Shown here: positions 38,834 to 50,098 of the stretch, piece by piece
How positions within the stretch are numbered: position 1 is the stretch's first letter
Layout of the letters: each line of letters begins with the position of its first letter
Source of the DNA: Mycolicibacterium sp. MU0053
Lineage (GTDB): Bacteria > Actinomycetota > Actinomycetes > Mycobacteriales > Mycobacteriaceae
Reading direction: 5' to 3'
Assembly: GCF_963378095.1 (NCBI RefSeq)
Contig: NZ_OY726397.1
Span: forward strand, 1,674,001 to 1,738,000
Length of the DNA: 64,000 nt
Position numbers and translations under genes: made by a program
The notes under the pieces: model-generated
The model's input: only the letters and a program-made list of their open reading frames with translations
Told to the model about the DNA's origin: nothing
Databases searched by the model: none

Positions 38834-39888
38834 GCACCCATGCCGACCTGGACCTCAGCACCCGCAAGGTGGTCCACGACGAACGGGTCAAGGAGCAGAA
38901 CAAGCTGCAGCGCTTGATCATTCGCCCCGAGATGGGCGCACTGGTCGGGGCGATTGGCATCTTCATCCTCTTCATGATCGTGGCACCGCCGTTCCGCTCG
39001 CCGGAGTCGCTGGCCACGGTGCTGTACGCGAGTTCGACAATCGGCATCATGGCCGTGGGCGTCGGCCTGCTGATGATCGGCGGCGAGTTCGACCTGTCCG
39101 CCGGCGTTGCGGTGACCACCAGTTCGCTGGCCGCGTCGATGCTCTGTTACAACCTGCACCTGAATCTGTGGGCCGGGGCCGCGCTGGCGCTCGTGGTCTC
39201 GCTGGCCGTCGGGTTCTTCAACGGCTACATGGTGATGAAAACCAAGATCCCGTCGTTCCTGATCACGCTGAGTTCGTTCTTCATGCTGGCCGGCATCAAC
39301 CTCGCGGTCACCAAGCTGGTGTCCGGTCAGGTCGCCACCCCCAGCGTGTCCGACATGGCGGGTTTCGAGTCCGGCCGAACGGTGTTCGCCTCTACGATCA
39401 CCATCGGTTCGGTGCCGCTGCGGATCACCGTGCTGTGGTGGATCCTGTTCGCGCTCGTGGCCACCTACGTGTTGTTCAAGACGCGGATCGGGAACTGGAT
39501 CTTCGCGGTCGGCGGCAACCAGGACAGCGCCCGCGCGGTCGGTGTCCCGGTGACCAAGGTCAAGATCGGCCTGTTCATGGCGGTCGGCTTCTGCGCGTGG
39601 TTCGTCGGCATGCATCTGCTGTTCACGTTCAACACCATTCAGTCCGGCCAGGGCGTCGGCAACGAATTCTTCTACATCATCGCCGCGGTCATCGGCGGGT
39701 GTCTGCTGACCGGCGGTTACGGCACCGCGATCGGCACCCTGATCGGTGCCCTGATCTTCGGCATGACCAACCAGGGCATCGTGTATGCGGGCTGGAACCC
39801 GGACTGGTTCAAGTTCTTCCTGGGGGCCATGTTGCTGTTCGCGGTGGTCGCCAACAACGCCTTCCGGAACTATGCGGCAAAGCGATAG
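38830..39888 (+). CDS. Sugar ABC transporter permease
   Basis: A protein of 352 residues from the ATG at 38830 in the 4-base overlap with the lipoprotein gene. It has an N-terminal cytoplasmic stretch with many charges (STRKVVHDERVKEQNKLQRL), then about nine to ten membrane helices of the RbsC/BPD_transp_2 family (LVGAIGIFILFMIVAPPF, IGIMAVGVGLLMIGGEFDLS, FFNGYMVMKTKIPSFLITLS). The coupling loop GGNQDSARAVGVPVTKVKIG is the EAA-like contact with the ATPase. It forms the membrane channel of the predicted inositol importer, probably as a homodimer because only one permease gene is present. Confidence 0.9.
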   Translation: MSTHADLDLSTRKVVHDERVKEQNKLQRLIIRPEMGALVGAIGIFILFMIVAPPFRSPESLATVLYASSTIGIMAVGVGLLMIGGEFDLSAGVAVTTSSLAASMLCYNLHLNLWAGAALALVVSLAVGFFNGYMVMKTKIPSFLITLSSFFMLAGINLAVTKLVSGQVATPSVSDMAGFESGRTVFASTITIGSVPLRITVLWWILFALVATYVLFKTRIGNWIFAVGGNQDSARAVGVPVTKVKIGLFMAVGFCAWFVGMHLLFTFNTIQSGQGVGNEFFYIIAAVIGGCLLTGGYGTAIGTLIGALIFGMTNQGIVYAGWNPDWFKFFLGAMLLFAVVANNAFRNYAAKR

Positions 39889-39898
39889 GACGAACACG

Positions 39899-40717
39899 AT
39901 GAGCACTACTGCGGAAGCTCCGATCGCCGAAACCCCCTCCGGCGGGGCGGTGCCACTGGTCGAACTGAAGAACGCCGGCAAGAGCTACGGCAACATCATC
40001 GCGCTCAAGGACATCAATCTGCGGGTCAGCGCCGGTGAGGTGACCGGTGTGCTCGGTGACAACGGCGCCGGCAAGTCGACGCTCATCAAGATCATTGCGG
40101 GCCTGCACAAGCCGACCGAGGGCCAATTGCTGATCGACGGCACCCCGATGGAGTTCGCCTCGCCCAAGGACGCGCTGAACGCCGGGATCGCCACGGTGTA
40201 CCAGGATCTCGCGGTGGTGTCGTTGATGCCGGTGTGGCGCAACTTCTTCCTGGGCAACGAACTGCGCAAGAGGGGCCTGCTGAAGTCGCTGGACAGCAAC
40301 GCGATGCGGGCGACCACGATAACCGAGCTGAACAAGATGGGCATCGACCTGCCCGATGTCGACGCTCCCATCGGGTCGCTGTCCGGCGGTCAACGCCAGT
40401 GCGTGGCGATCGCGCGGGCGATCTTCTTCGGTGCCCGGGTGCTGATCCTGGACGAGCCCACCGCGGCGCTCGGCGTCAAGCAATCCGGGATGGTGCTGCG
40501 CTACATCACCGCGGCCAAGGAGCAGGGCTTCGGCGTCGTCTTCATCACGCACAACCCGCACCACGCGCACATGGTCGGCGACCATTTCGTGCTGCTGAAT
40601 CGGGGTCACCAGAAGCTGGACTGCAGCTACGACGAGATCAGCCTGGAAACCTTGACCCAGGAGATGGCCGGCGGCAATGAACTCGAGGCGCTGAGCCACG
40701 AACTCGGCCGGACCTGA
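39899..40717 (+). CDS. Sugar ABC transporter ATP-binding protein, single-domain
   Basis: A protein of 272 residues. Walker A GDNGAGKST is at 53-61, signature LSGGQRQ at about 161-167, Walker B VLILDEP at about 181-187 and the switch His in FITHNPHHAHMV. It is related to RbsA/XylG-type importers, but these commonly have two fused ATPase domains and this one has a single domain, as in FrcA. It therefore probably works as a homodimer. The ATG at 39899 lies 10 bases after the permease stop with AGGA upstream. Last gene of the importer operon. Confidence 0.9.
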   Translation: MSTTAEAPIAETPSGGAVPLVELKNAGKSYGNIIALKDINLRVSAGEVTGVLGDNGAGKSTLIKIIAGLHKPTEGQLLIDGTPMEFASPKDALNAGIATVYQDLAVVSLMPVWRNFFLGNELRKRGLLKSLDSNAMRATTITELNKMGIDLPDVDAPIGSLSGGQRQCVAIARAIFFGARVLILDEPTAALGVKQSGMVLRYITAAKEQGFGVVFITHNPHHAHMVGDHFVLLNRGHQKLDCSYDEISLETLTQEMAGGNELEALSHELGRT

Positions 40718-40997
40718 CGCCGGCGGCCTCGTGCCTACCGCGTGACCGCTTCCTGTCACAAACCGGTCATAGATCACGGCGGGTTAAGAATCGACGCCCG
40801 GGCCTAAGAAAACCGTTCGCCACCGGCGAATTCGGCCGGTTCCGGGGCTCAGATTGAGGGCTAGGTCACGGCCGGTGGATGTAACGTTTGCGGCCCTCGG
40901 GCCGCGCACGCATTCGTCGGTGCGGCGCCCGAAATTGGGTCCGTACCGTGGTTTTCAGGACGGGGAACCGCAACACTCGAAGAGGAATCAATTGATC
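40718..40997. other. 280-bp gap before the hemophore-like gene
   Basis: No gene seen. A GC hairpin (GCGGCCC-TC-GGGCCGC) lies near 40890-40906. The last 20 bases hold GAGGAA before the start. Confidence 0.4.
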
Positions 40998-41393
40998 ATG
41001 AAATCCAATCCTGGAATCAGCCGTCGCATTGCCGGCGTCTCCGTGGGTGCGCTGCTCGGGGGAGCCGTTGCCGCGACCATCGCGATACCGGCGGCCTCGG
41101 CGGCGCCCGACTGCAGCCCCGGCGGCGTGGCCAACACCGTCAACACCGTGCAGACCTCGGCGCTGTCCTATCTCGACGGACATCCCGGCGCCAACCAGGC
41201 CCTGATGTCGGCGCGCGGCAAGGCGCCGGCGCAGGCCGCCGCCGATGTGCGGGCCTACTTCACGGCCAACCCCGCGGAGTACTACGAACTCCGCGGCATC
41301 CTGGCTCCCATCGGCGAGACCCAGAGCCAGTGCAACGTCTCGGCATTGCCGCCGACGCTGTCGGCCGCCTACGACCAGTTCATGGCGGGCTGA
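40998..41393 (+). CDS. Hemophore-related secreted haem-binding protein
   Basis: A protein of 131 residues. The signal peptide runs to about residue 36 (GALLGGAVAATIAIPAASA|APDCSPG). The mature domain is about 95 residues, helical, with two Cys (PDCSPGG and SQCNVSALPP) and the pattern LSYLDGHPGANQALMSARGK AP then YFTANPAEYYELRGILAPI, which fits the Rv0203-type mycobacterial hemophore family. A TTG six bases before the ATG at 40998 gives a better ribosome-binding distance and is a possible start. The gene is an orphan inside the inositol island with no obvious link to it. Confidence 0.78.
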   Translation: MKSNPGISRRIAGVSVGALLGGAVAATIAIPAASAAPDCSPGGVANTVNTVQTSALSYLDGHPGANQALMSARGKAPAQAAADVRAYFTANPAEYYELRGILAPIGETQSQCNVSALPPTLSAAYDQFMAG

Positions 41394-41414
41394 GACCTCA
41401 CCTGATACCGCAGG

Positions 41415-41480
41415 ACCCAACGAGGCTGCGGTCGCCGCGCGGTGCCAGTCATCGCGTCGGTGATCGCAGCCTCGTTGGGT
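41415..41480. repeat. 16-bp perfect inverted repeat between convergent genes
   Basis: ACCCAACGAGGCTGCG (41415-41430) and its exact complement (41465-41480) enclose 34 bp. It lies between the ends of the hemophore-like gene and iolE. It could act as a bidirectional terminator, although the loop is long and no T run follows. Confidence 0.6.
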
Positions 41481-41498
41481 GAGCGGCGCGGCGCGGGG

Positions 41499-42362
41499 TC
41501 ACCCGGAGATGGACCGCAGATAGCTGACGCTTGCCATCACGTCCGACAGCGGTCCGTCCTGCTCGTCGGGTTCGGCGTCGAGAATGGCGTCCTGTTCCAT
41601 CACGTACCAACCGTCGTAGCCGTTGTCCCGCAGCAGCTTGACGATGCCCGCGATGTCGACGTCGCCGGCGCCCAGCGGGACGTACAGGCCCGCGGCCACG
41701 GCATCGGTGTAGGACATGTCGCCGGCCTGAACCTTGGCGCACAGCGCCGCGTCGACGTCCTTGAGGTGGGTGTGCTCGATGCGGTCGGGCGCCAATCTGG
41801 TCAGCTCGAGCGGGTCGGTCCCGCCGATCAGCAGGTGCCCGGTGTCCAGGCAGAGCGGGATGCTCGACCCGGCCAGCACCCGGTGCACCTCGGCCCGGTT
41901 TTCCACCATGGTGCCGACGTGCGGATGCAGCACGGCCTTGATTCCCCGCTCTGCCGCCGCGGCCGCGAGCCGGTCCAGGTTGGAAAGCAAGGTGGCCCAC
42001 TGGGAATCATCCAGGACCGGCCTGCTGTCGTAGCCGTCGGCGCCCGTGGCCGCGGCCAGGATCACCAGCCCGGCACCCGCGGCCGACAGCGAATCCAACG
42101 GTCCCGCCAGATCTTTGGCGGGGTCGTGGCCGGCGTCGTGCAGAACCACCGGCACGAAGCCGCCGACGCAGGCCAGCCCGAACCCGTCCAGCAGCGCGGT
42201 CAACGCCACGGTGTCGGCGGGCAGGAACCCCTCGGGACCGAGTTCGGTGGCGGTCAACCCGGCCCGACGCATTTCGGCGAGCACCCGGTCGGGACCGAGT
42301 TGATGGCCCCAACCGGGCACCTCGCACACGCCCCAGGAGATGGGCGCACCCGCGATCTTCAT
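41499..42362 (-). CDS. iolE: Inosose dehydratase (TIM-barrel, IolE type)
   Basis: A protein of 287 residues of the AP-endonuclease-2-like barrel family. IolE removes water from scyllo-inosose to give the diketone used by IolD. The N-terminus KIAGAPISWGVCEVPGWG is the IolE signature. Metal-binding residues are visible in ATELGPEGFLP, VLHPHVGTMVENR, LCLDTGHLLIGG, IEHTHLKDVD and WYVMEQDAIL (Glu, His, Asp, His, Glu). IolH proteins look similar, but the ISWGV start and the pathway gap favour IolE. The ATG at 42362 overlaps the dehydrogenase stop, making a two-gene operon. Confidence 0.88.
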   Translation of the reverse strand: MKIAGAPISWGVCEVPGWGHQLGPDRVLAEMRRAGLTATELGPEGFLPADTVALTALLDGFGLACVGGFVPVVLHDAGHDPAKDLAGPLDSLSAAGAGLVILAAATGADGYDSRPVLDDSQWATLLSNLDRLAAAAAERGIKAVLHPHVGTMVENRAEVHRVLAGSSIPLCLDTGHLLIGGTDPLELTRLAPDRIEHTHLKDVDAALCAKVQAGDMSYTDAVAAGLYVPLGAGDVDIAGIVKLLRDNGYDGWYVMEQDAILDAEPDEQDGPLSDVMASVSYLRSISG

Positions 42363-43369
42363 CGCCGGACCTCCTCGATGGTGATCGGGGCGTTGCGTCG
42401 CAGCGACTCGGCGGCGGCCTCGGCGATCCAGGCCACCTCGACCGCGTCGGCGACGGTGGCGCCCGAAACCGGGCCGCCCTGCACCACTTTCAGAAAACCC
42501 TCGAGCTCGGTGCGGAACGCCGCGGCGAATCGGTCCATGAAGAAGCGATGCGGGGCGCCGGTGGGGAACGCCCCCGCGGCGACCGCGTCGGCGTTGCGGA
42601 CCGGGACGCCCTGATCCCAGCCGGCGACGACGGTGTCGTCGAACCCGTGCACCTCCAACCGGCAGTCGTAGCCGCGGCCGTTGTAGCGGGCCGCGGACAC
42701 CAGACCGAGGGCACCGCCGTCGAATCTCACGGTGACCGCGGCGGTGTCCACGTCGCCGTACTCGCTGAACAGCGGATCGCCCTGCACGCTGCCGGTGGCG
42801 TAGACCTCGATCGCTTCCTGTCCGGTGATCCAGCGCAAGGCATCGAAGTCGTGCACGGCGCAGTCCCGGAAGATGCCGCCGGAACCGGCGATGTACTCCA
42901 TCGGCGGGGGAGCCGGATCCATCGTGGTGCTCCGCACGGTGTGCAGCGTGCCCAGCGCACCGCTGTCCACCGCGGCCTTGACCGCGCTGAAGGCCGCGTC
43001 GAAGCGGCGCTGATAGCCGATCTGCACCGGCACCCCGGAGCGTGCGATGACCTCGGCGACGGCCGCGCTCTCGGCCGCTGTGCCCGCCACGGGCTTTTCG
43101 CAGAACGTCGGCAGGTGCCGTTCGACGGCGTCCAGCGTCAGCTCGGCATGTGCCGGTGTCGCCGCGGCCACCACCACCCCGTCGACCCCGGAGGACAGCA
43201 GCGCTTCGACCGAATCGACCGGGGTGGCCCCGTATTTCGTAGCCACCTGACGGGCCACATCCGGCCGTTCGTCGGTGATCACCAGCCGGTCGACCCCCGG
43301 CAGGTTGGTCAGCGTATCGGCGTGGAAGGCGCCGATACGGCCCAGCCCGATCAGTCCGAGGGTGGTCAT
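42359..43369 (-). CDS. iolG: myo-Inositol 2-dehydrogenase (Gfo/Idh/MocA family)
   Basis: A protein of 336 residues from the ATG at 43369 with GGAGA seven bases upstream; the frame runs further up but is shadow. The N-terminal Rossmann motif is GLIGLGRIGAFHADTL. The catalytic Lys is in FCEKPVAGTAAES (about 92-96), and the conserved DCAVHDFDALRWITG at about 175-189 has the Asp/His pair. It oxidises myo-inositol to 2-keto-myo-inositol with NAD, the first pathway step. It is divergent from the LacI-type regulator and forms an operon with iolE. A scyllo-inositol or related polyol substrate is possible too. Confidence 0.88.
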   Translation of the reverse strand: MTTLGLIGLGRIGAFHADTLTNLPGVDRLVITDERPDVARQVATKYGATPVDSVEALLSSGVDGVVVAAATPAHAELTLDAVERHLPTFCEKPVAGTAAESAAVAEVIARSGVPVQIGYQRRFDAAFSAVKAAVDSGALGTLHTVRSTTMDPAPPPMEYIAGSGGIFRDCAVHDFDALRWITGQEAIEVYATGSVQGDPLFSEYGDVDTAAVTVRFDGGALGLVSAARYNGRGYDCRLEVHGFDDTVVAGWDQGVPVRNADAVAAGAFPTGAPHRFFMDRFAAAFRTELEGFLKVVQGGPVSGATVADAVEVAWIAEAAAESLRRNAPITIEEVRR

Positions 43370-43493
43370 GGCGGTCTCCGTTCGTGGTGCGAGCGCAATG
43401 CGGCGTCGAGGCGGGTGCGCTGGGTTGGCTAGTTCGCCTCGGCGCGCTGGGCGCGGGCCGTCGTCGGCACTGTGGACATGGCGCCAGTCTTGC

Positions 43494-43509
43494 TGTGGAA
43501 TGGACCACA
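43494..43509. promoter_or_regulatory. Inverted repeat in the iolG/LacI gap, candidate LacI-family operator
   Basis: TGTGG-AATGGA-CCACA, 5-bp perfect arms. It lies 125 bp from the iolG start and 123 bp from the LacI start, in the middle of the divergent gap. An A-rich stretch follows at 43510-43545. Confidence 0.35.
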
Positions 43510-43631
43510 ATCAACACCAAAAAGCCGTCAAAAAACCCTCAAGCCAGAGTGCCAAGCAGCCGCAAACTTCCCGCTAAGGAGCCTGAACGGGGGAAGTGTT
43601 CGTCTGCTGGCGACGGAAGGAGACCTGCGCC

Positions 43632-44645
43632 ATGGCGCACCGCTACAAAGTGCGCGAAATCGCCCAGCAGGCGGGCCTGAGCGAGGCGACCGTCGACCGG
43701 GTGCTCAACAACCGCCCGGGCGTGCGGGAGAACACCCGCGCCGAGGTTCGCCAAGCCATCGCCGACCTGGACAAACAGCGGGCTCAACTGCGGCTCAACG
43801 GCCGGCGCTACCTGATCGACGTGGTCATGCAGACCCCGACGCGGTTCTCCGATGCGTTCCGCGAGGCCGTCGAGGCCGAGTTGCCGACGTTCGCGCCGGC
43901 GATGCTGCGGGCCCGGTTCCACCTGTGGGAGACCGGCACCGCCGCGGCCACGGTGGATCGACTCGCGCGCCTGCGTGGCAGCCATGGCGTGATCCTCAAG
44001 GCTCAGGACGAACCGGTGGTGGCAGCCGCAGTCGATGCGCTGGAATCCGGGGGCACCCCGGTGGTCACCTACACCACCGACATCGCCAGCAGTGCCCGCA
44101 CGGGCTACGTCGGCATCGACAACCACGGGGCGGGCACCACGGCCGCATACCTGATTCGGCAGTGGCTGGGGCAGCCGGTGCGCCCCGGCACCCCCGTCCT
44201 GATCACGGTGAGCCGCAACGTCTTTCGCGGCGAGGGGGAGCGGGAGGTCGGTTTCCGGGCGGCGCTGCGCGGATCCGGCCTCGAGGTCATCGACGTGTCG
44301 GAGAGCGACGGCATCGATGCGACCAACGAGCGACTGGTGCTCGAGGCGCTACGGCGTCATCCCGGGATCGAGGCGGTCTACTCGGTCGGCGGCGGCAACG
44401 CGGCCACCGTCGCGGCGTTCGAGAAGCTGGGTCGGGTCTGCAGAGTGTTCGTTGCCCATGATCTCGACGTCGACAACCGTCGGCTGCTCCACGAGGGCAA
44501 GATCTCGGCGGTCCTGCACAACGACCTGCGCGCCGATGCGCGGCTGGCGCTGCGCAAGATCTTGCAGGCGCGCGGGGCGATGCCGGCGGAGCCGGCCAAG
44601 TCGGTGCCGGTCCAGATTGTTACCCCTTACAACATTCCGGGGTGA
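43632..44645 (+). CDS. LacI-family transcriptional regulator
   Basis: A protein of 337 residues from the ATG at 43632 with GGAAGGAGA about eight bases upstream. The N-terminal LacI HTH reads YKVREIAQQAGLSEATVDRV LNNRPGVRENTRAEV (residues 5-39). The rest is a type I periplasmic-binding-like domain (TYTTDIASSARTGYVGIDNH, IEAVYSVGGGNAATVAAFEK, RVFVAHDLDVDNRRLLHEGK) with a DD-type sugar-binding region. The DNA helix ends and linker depart a little from classic LacI. It is divergent from iolG and iolE and probably controls them, giving the island two regulators of different families. Confidence 0.88.
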   Translation: MAHRYKVREIAQQAGLSEATVDRVLNNRPGVRENTRAEVRQAIADLDKQRAQLRLNGRRYLIDVVMQTPTRFSDAFREAVEAELPTFAPAMLRARFHLWETGTAAATVDRLARLRGSHGVILKAQDEPVVAAAVDALESGGTPVVTYTTDIASSARTGYVGIDNHGAGTTAAYLIRQWLGQPVRPGTPVLITVSRNVFRGEGEREVGFRAALRGSGLEVIDVSESDGIDATNERLVLEALRRHPGIEAVYSVGGGNAATVAAFEKLGRVCRVFVAHDLDVDNRRLLHEGKISAVLHNDLRADARLALRKILQARGAMPAEPAKSVPVQIVTPYNIPG

Positions 44646-45044
44646 TAATGTAACGCTGAGCGATCGCTCAGCATGGGCGGCCGCGAAGTTACCGGCGGGT
44701 ATCCGCAGGTTCTTAGATTTTGGCGGCCTGGGAAAGTGAGGAAACACACACTTATGCACAGGTTCGTGGCGGGCCACGCCCCTGAACTGCGACTTCGGGG
44801 GTCGAGCTTCGGCGTGTCGGGGCACCCCGGCGGGCCGGGTAGCCTAAGAGAAGTGCAATAATCGTGACTACCAGTGACACCAACTCTGGAGGGTCCGAAA
44901 TCGCAGCGCGTCCGCGTTCGGGTCGCAGACTCCGGGGACGGCCCGGAAACACGTGACCCCGGGGCCAATCCAGCAAGCACACGTCGACGCAAATGAAGAC
45001 GTAGACAGATGAATATAAGGCAGATGCAGACGAAAGGCGGAGAC
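44646..45044. other. 399-bp leader region before korA
   Basis: No gene is convincing. It begins with an 18-bp perfect palindrome (44655-44672). An AATAAT stretch at 44857-44862 could be a -10 element. GC-rich complementary runs around 44925-44965 could form a hairpin in a korA leader. Confidence 0.5.
44655..44672. promoter_or_regulatory. 18-bp perfect palindrome, candidate TetR-type operator
   Basis: GCTGAGCGATCGCTCAGC is self-complementary over all 18 bases. It lies 9 bp after the LacI gene stop and 373 bp before korA. The size and symmetry suit a TetR-family dimer. It has no loop and no T run, so it is not a terminator. Confidence 0.55.
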
Positions 45045-47008
45045 GTGGGTCCAAACGGCAGCACGCCAGTCGAGGGGACTCCGAGCGTCAACGGTTCGGC
45101 GACACACCCGCGGGAAAAGCTGGAGAAGGTCGTGATCCGGTTCGCCGGTGACTCCGGTGACGGTATGCAGCTCACGGGCGACCGCTTCACCACGGAGGCC
45201 GCGCTCTTCGGCAACGACCTGGCCACCCAGCCCAACTACCCCGCGGAGATCCGCGCCCCACAGGGCACCCTCCCGGGCGTCTCGTCCTTCCAGATCCAGA
45301 TCGCCGATTTCGACATCCTGACCGCCGGCGACCGCCCCGACGTACTCGTCGCGATGAACCCGGCGGCGCTCAAGGCCAACATCGGCGATTTGCCGCGCGG
45401 CGGCCTGGTCATCGCGAACCTCGACGAGTTCACCAAGCGCAACCTGGCCAAGGTCGGCTACGAGTCGAACCCCCTGGAGAGCGAAGACCTGTCCGACTAC
45501 GTCGTGCAGGCCGTTCCGATGACGACCCTGACCCTGGGTGCGGTCGAGGAGATCGGCGCCTCCAAGAAGGACGGGCAGCGCGCCAAGAACATGTTCGCGC
45601 TCGGCCTGCTGTCGTGGATGTACGGCCGCCCGATCGAAACCAGCGAAACCTTCATCCGGGAGAAGTTCGCCCGCAAGCCCGATATCGCTGAGGCCAACGT
45701 GCTCGCGCTGAAGGCCGGCTGGAACTACGGCGAGACCACCGAGGCATTCGGCACCACCTACGAGATCGCCCCGGCCAAGTTGCCGCCCGGCGACTACCGC
45801 CAGATCTCGGGGAACACCGCGTTGTCCTACGGGCTGATCGCCGCCGCGCAGCTGGCGGACCTGCAGATCATGCTGGGTAGCTACCCGATCACGCCCGCCT
45901 CCGACATCCTGCACGAGCTGTCCAAGCACAAGCACTTCAACGTGCTGACGTTCCAGGCCGAGGACGAGATCGCCGGCATCGGATCGGCGATCGGTGCGTC
46001 CTACGGGGGCGCGCTGGGTATCACCACCACCTCCGGTCCCGGCATCTCGTTGAAGTCCGAAGCCATCGGACTCGCGGTGATGACCGAGCTGCCGCTGGTG
46101 ATCGTCGATGTGCAGCGCGGTGGGCCGTCGACCGGTCTGCCCACCAAGACCGAGCAGGCCGACCTGCTGCAGGCGATGTTCGGCCGCAACGGGGAATCCC
46201 CGGTTGCCGTGCTGGCGCCGCAGTCGCCGTCGGACTGCTTCGACATGGCGGTCGAGGCCGTTCGGATCGCCATCAAGTACCACACCCCGGTGATCCTGCT
46301 GTCCGACGGTGCGATCGCCAATGGTTCCGAGCCGTGGCGCATCCCGGAGATCGCGAGCTACGAGAAGATCGAGCACACCTTCGCCAAGCAGGGCGAGCCC
46401 TTCCAGCCGTATGCCCGCGATGCCGACACGTTGGCCCGGCAGTTCGCGGTGCCGGGCACGCCCGGCCTCGAGCACCGGATCGGCGGCCTGGAATCGGCCA
46501 ACGGCTCGGGCAACATCTCCTACGAGCCGGCCAACCACGACCTGATGGTGCGGCTGCGCCAGCTGAAGATCGACGGCATCACGGTGCCCGACCTCGAGGT
46601 CGACGATCCCACCGGTGACGCCGAGTTGCTGTTGCTCGGCTGGGGCAGCTCGTACGGGCCGATCGGCGAGGCCTGCCGCCGGGCGCGGCGCGCGGGGATC
46701 AAGGTGGCCCACGCGCATCTGCGCTATCTCAATCCATTCCCGGCCAACCTCGGTGACGTGTTGAAGCGTTATCCGAAGGTGGTCGCACCCGAGATGAACC
46801 TCGGCCAGCTCGCGCTGTTGCTGCGTGGCAAGTACCTCGTCGACGTGCAGTCGGTGACCAAGGTGCAGGGAATGGCATTTCTGGCCGACGAGGTCGAGGG
46901 CATCATCGAAGCCGCCTTCGACGGCACGTTGGCCGAAAAGGAAAGTGACAAAGCCAGATTCGCTCGAGCGGCAGCAGCCACGGTGGATTCTGGCGTAGGA
47001 GCAGACGG

Positions 47009-47012
<4 letters not shown>
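45045..47012 (+). CDS. korA: 2-oxoacid:ferredoxin oxidoreductase alpha subunit (KorA)
   Basis: A protein of 655 residues, fused gamma-alpha form, that with KorB oxidises 2-oxoglutarate to succinyl-CoA using ferredoxin. The N-terminal gamma domain (about 35-220) has VVIRFAGDSGDGMQLTGDRF and LGLLSWMYGRPI. The alpha domain has GNTALSYGLIAAAQLADLQI, SYPITPASDILHEL and ITTTSGPGISLKSEAIGLAV with the family T-S-G-P-G-x-S motif. I chose the GTG at 45045, giving MGPNGS and a length close to the M. tuberculosis protein (653); an ATG 36 bases earlier is in frame. It overlaps korB by four bases. This CO2-releasing enzyme stands in for or beside 2-oxoglutarate dehydrogenase. Confidence 0.93.
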
Positions 47013-48097
<1,085 letters not shown>

Positions 48098-48110
48098 CGC
48101 CGAACCTCAC

Positions 48111-48155
48111 GTTTGGGCGCGAAATCCTCGGGATTTCGCGCCCAAACTGCTTTTT
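48111..48155 (+). terminator. Intrinsic terminator of korAB
   Basis: Perfect 17-bp arms, GTTTGGGCGCGAAATCC and its complement, around a TCG loop, followed by TGCTTTTT. Confidence 0.9.
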
Positions 48156-48171
48156 GGGCACCGCGGCGGGC

Positions 48172-48177
48172 TAATGT
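48172..48177 (+). promoter_or_regulatory. -10 hexamer of a likely leaderless mobA transcript
   Basis: TAATGT lies seven bases before the ATG at 48185. This also argues against the in-frame GTG at 48176. Confidence 0.5.
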
Positions 48178-48184
48178 GTCTGCC

Positions 48185-48748
48185 ATGTCCTCCCCGTTGG
48201 CCGGTGTCGTGCTGGCCGGTGGGGCCTCGCGCCGGATGGGTCGCGACAAGGCGACGGTGGTGTTCCCCGGCGTCGACGGGGATAAGACCATGGTGGCACT
48301 CGTCGTCGCTGCGCTGGCCGCCCGCTGCGACCCGGTGTTCGTCATCGCTGCACCCGGGCAACGACTTCCGGCGCTGCCGGCGACAATCCTGCGCGACGAG
48401 ATCAGGGGCGTGGGACCGCTGTTGGCCACCGGACGGGGTCTTCGCGCGGCGGCCGATGCCGGCCGCGACCGCGCCTTCGTGTGTGCGGTCGACATGCCGC
48501 TGATGACCCCGGCGCTGATCGACACGCTGGCGGCCCACGGTGGCGCCGACGTCGTACTGCCGTGGGACGGGCGCGATCATTATCTGGCCGGCATCTACCG
48601 CACCGCGCTGGCCGACCGCGTCGATCAACTGGTCGCCACCGGCGAACGCAGCATGCGCGCGCTGGTCGATACGGTGCTGACCCAGCGGATCGTGTTGCCC
48701 GAGACCTCGGCGCTGACCAACGTCAACTCCGCGGCGGATCTACGCTGA
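48185..48748 (+). CDS. mobA: Molybdenum cofactor guanylyltransferase
   Basis: A protein of 187 residues that adds GMP to molybdopterin to make the guanine dinucleotide form. The nucleotide-binding motif is [16 protein letters not shown] at about 8-23, and the metal-site Asp is in [14 protein letters not shown] at about 98-111. NVNSAADL at the end is also typical. The start is the ATG at 48185, seven bases after a TANNNT hexamer. The position after korB matches Rv2453c. In this genome it could directly serve the YdeP-type oxidoreductase in the accessory region, which needs the bis-MGD cofactor. Confidence 0.93.
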   Translation: MSSPLAGVVLAGGASRRMGRDKATVVFPGVDGDKTMVALVVAALAARCDPVFVIAAPGQRLPALPATILRDEIRGVGPLLATGRGLRAAADAGRDRAFVCAVDMPLMTPALIDTLAAHGGADVVLPWDGRDHYLAGIYRTALADRVDQLVATGERSMRALVDTVLTQRIVLPETSALTNVNSAADLR

Positions 48749-50030
<1,282 letters not shown>

Positions 50031-50046
50031 GCCGAACCGACTCGAC

Positions 50047-50081
50047 AAAGACGCCAGGCGCCCCGAGTGCCTGGCGTCTTT
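50047..50081. terminator. Bidirectional terminator between rpf and the monooxygenase gene
   Basis: Perfect 13-bp arms AAAGACGCCAGGC and complement around a 9-base loop, ending in TTT. It separates convergent genes. Confidence 0.8.
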
Positions 50082-50098
50082 GCGTTCCCAGGATGGGG

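Noticed and set aside
44655..44672. HIP1-like repeat because of the GCGATCGC core
   Set aside because: HIP1 is a cyanobacterial dispersed octamer. Here the symmetry extends over 18 bp and an operator explains it better.
44868..46718. 616-codon open frame opposite korA
   Set aside because: Antisense shadow; no motif, and it would cover the korA leader and core.
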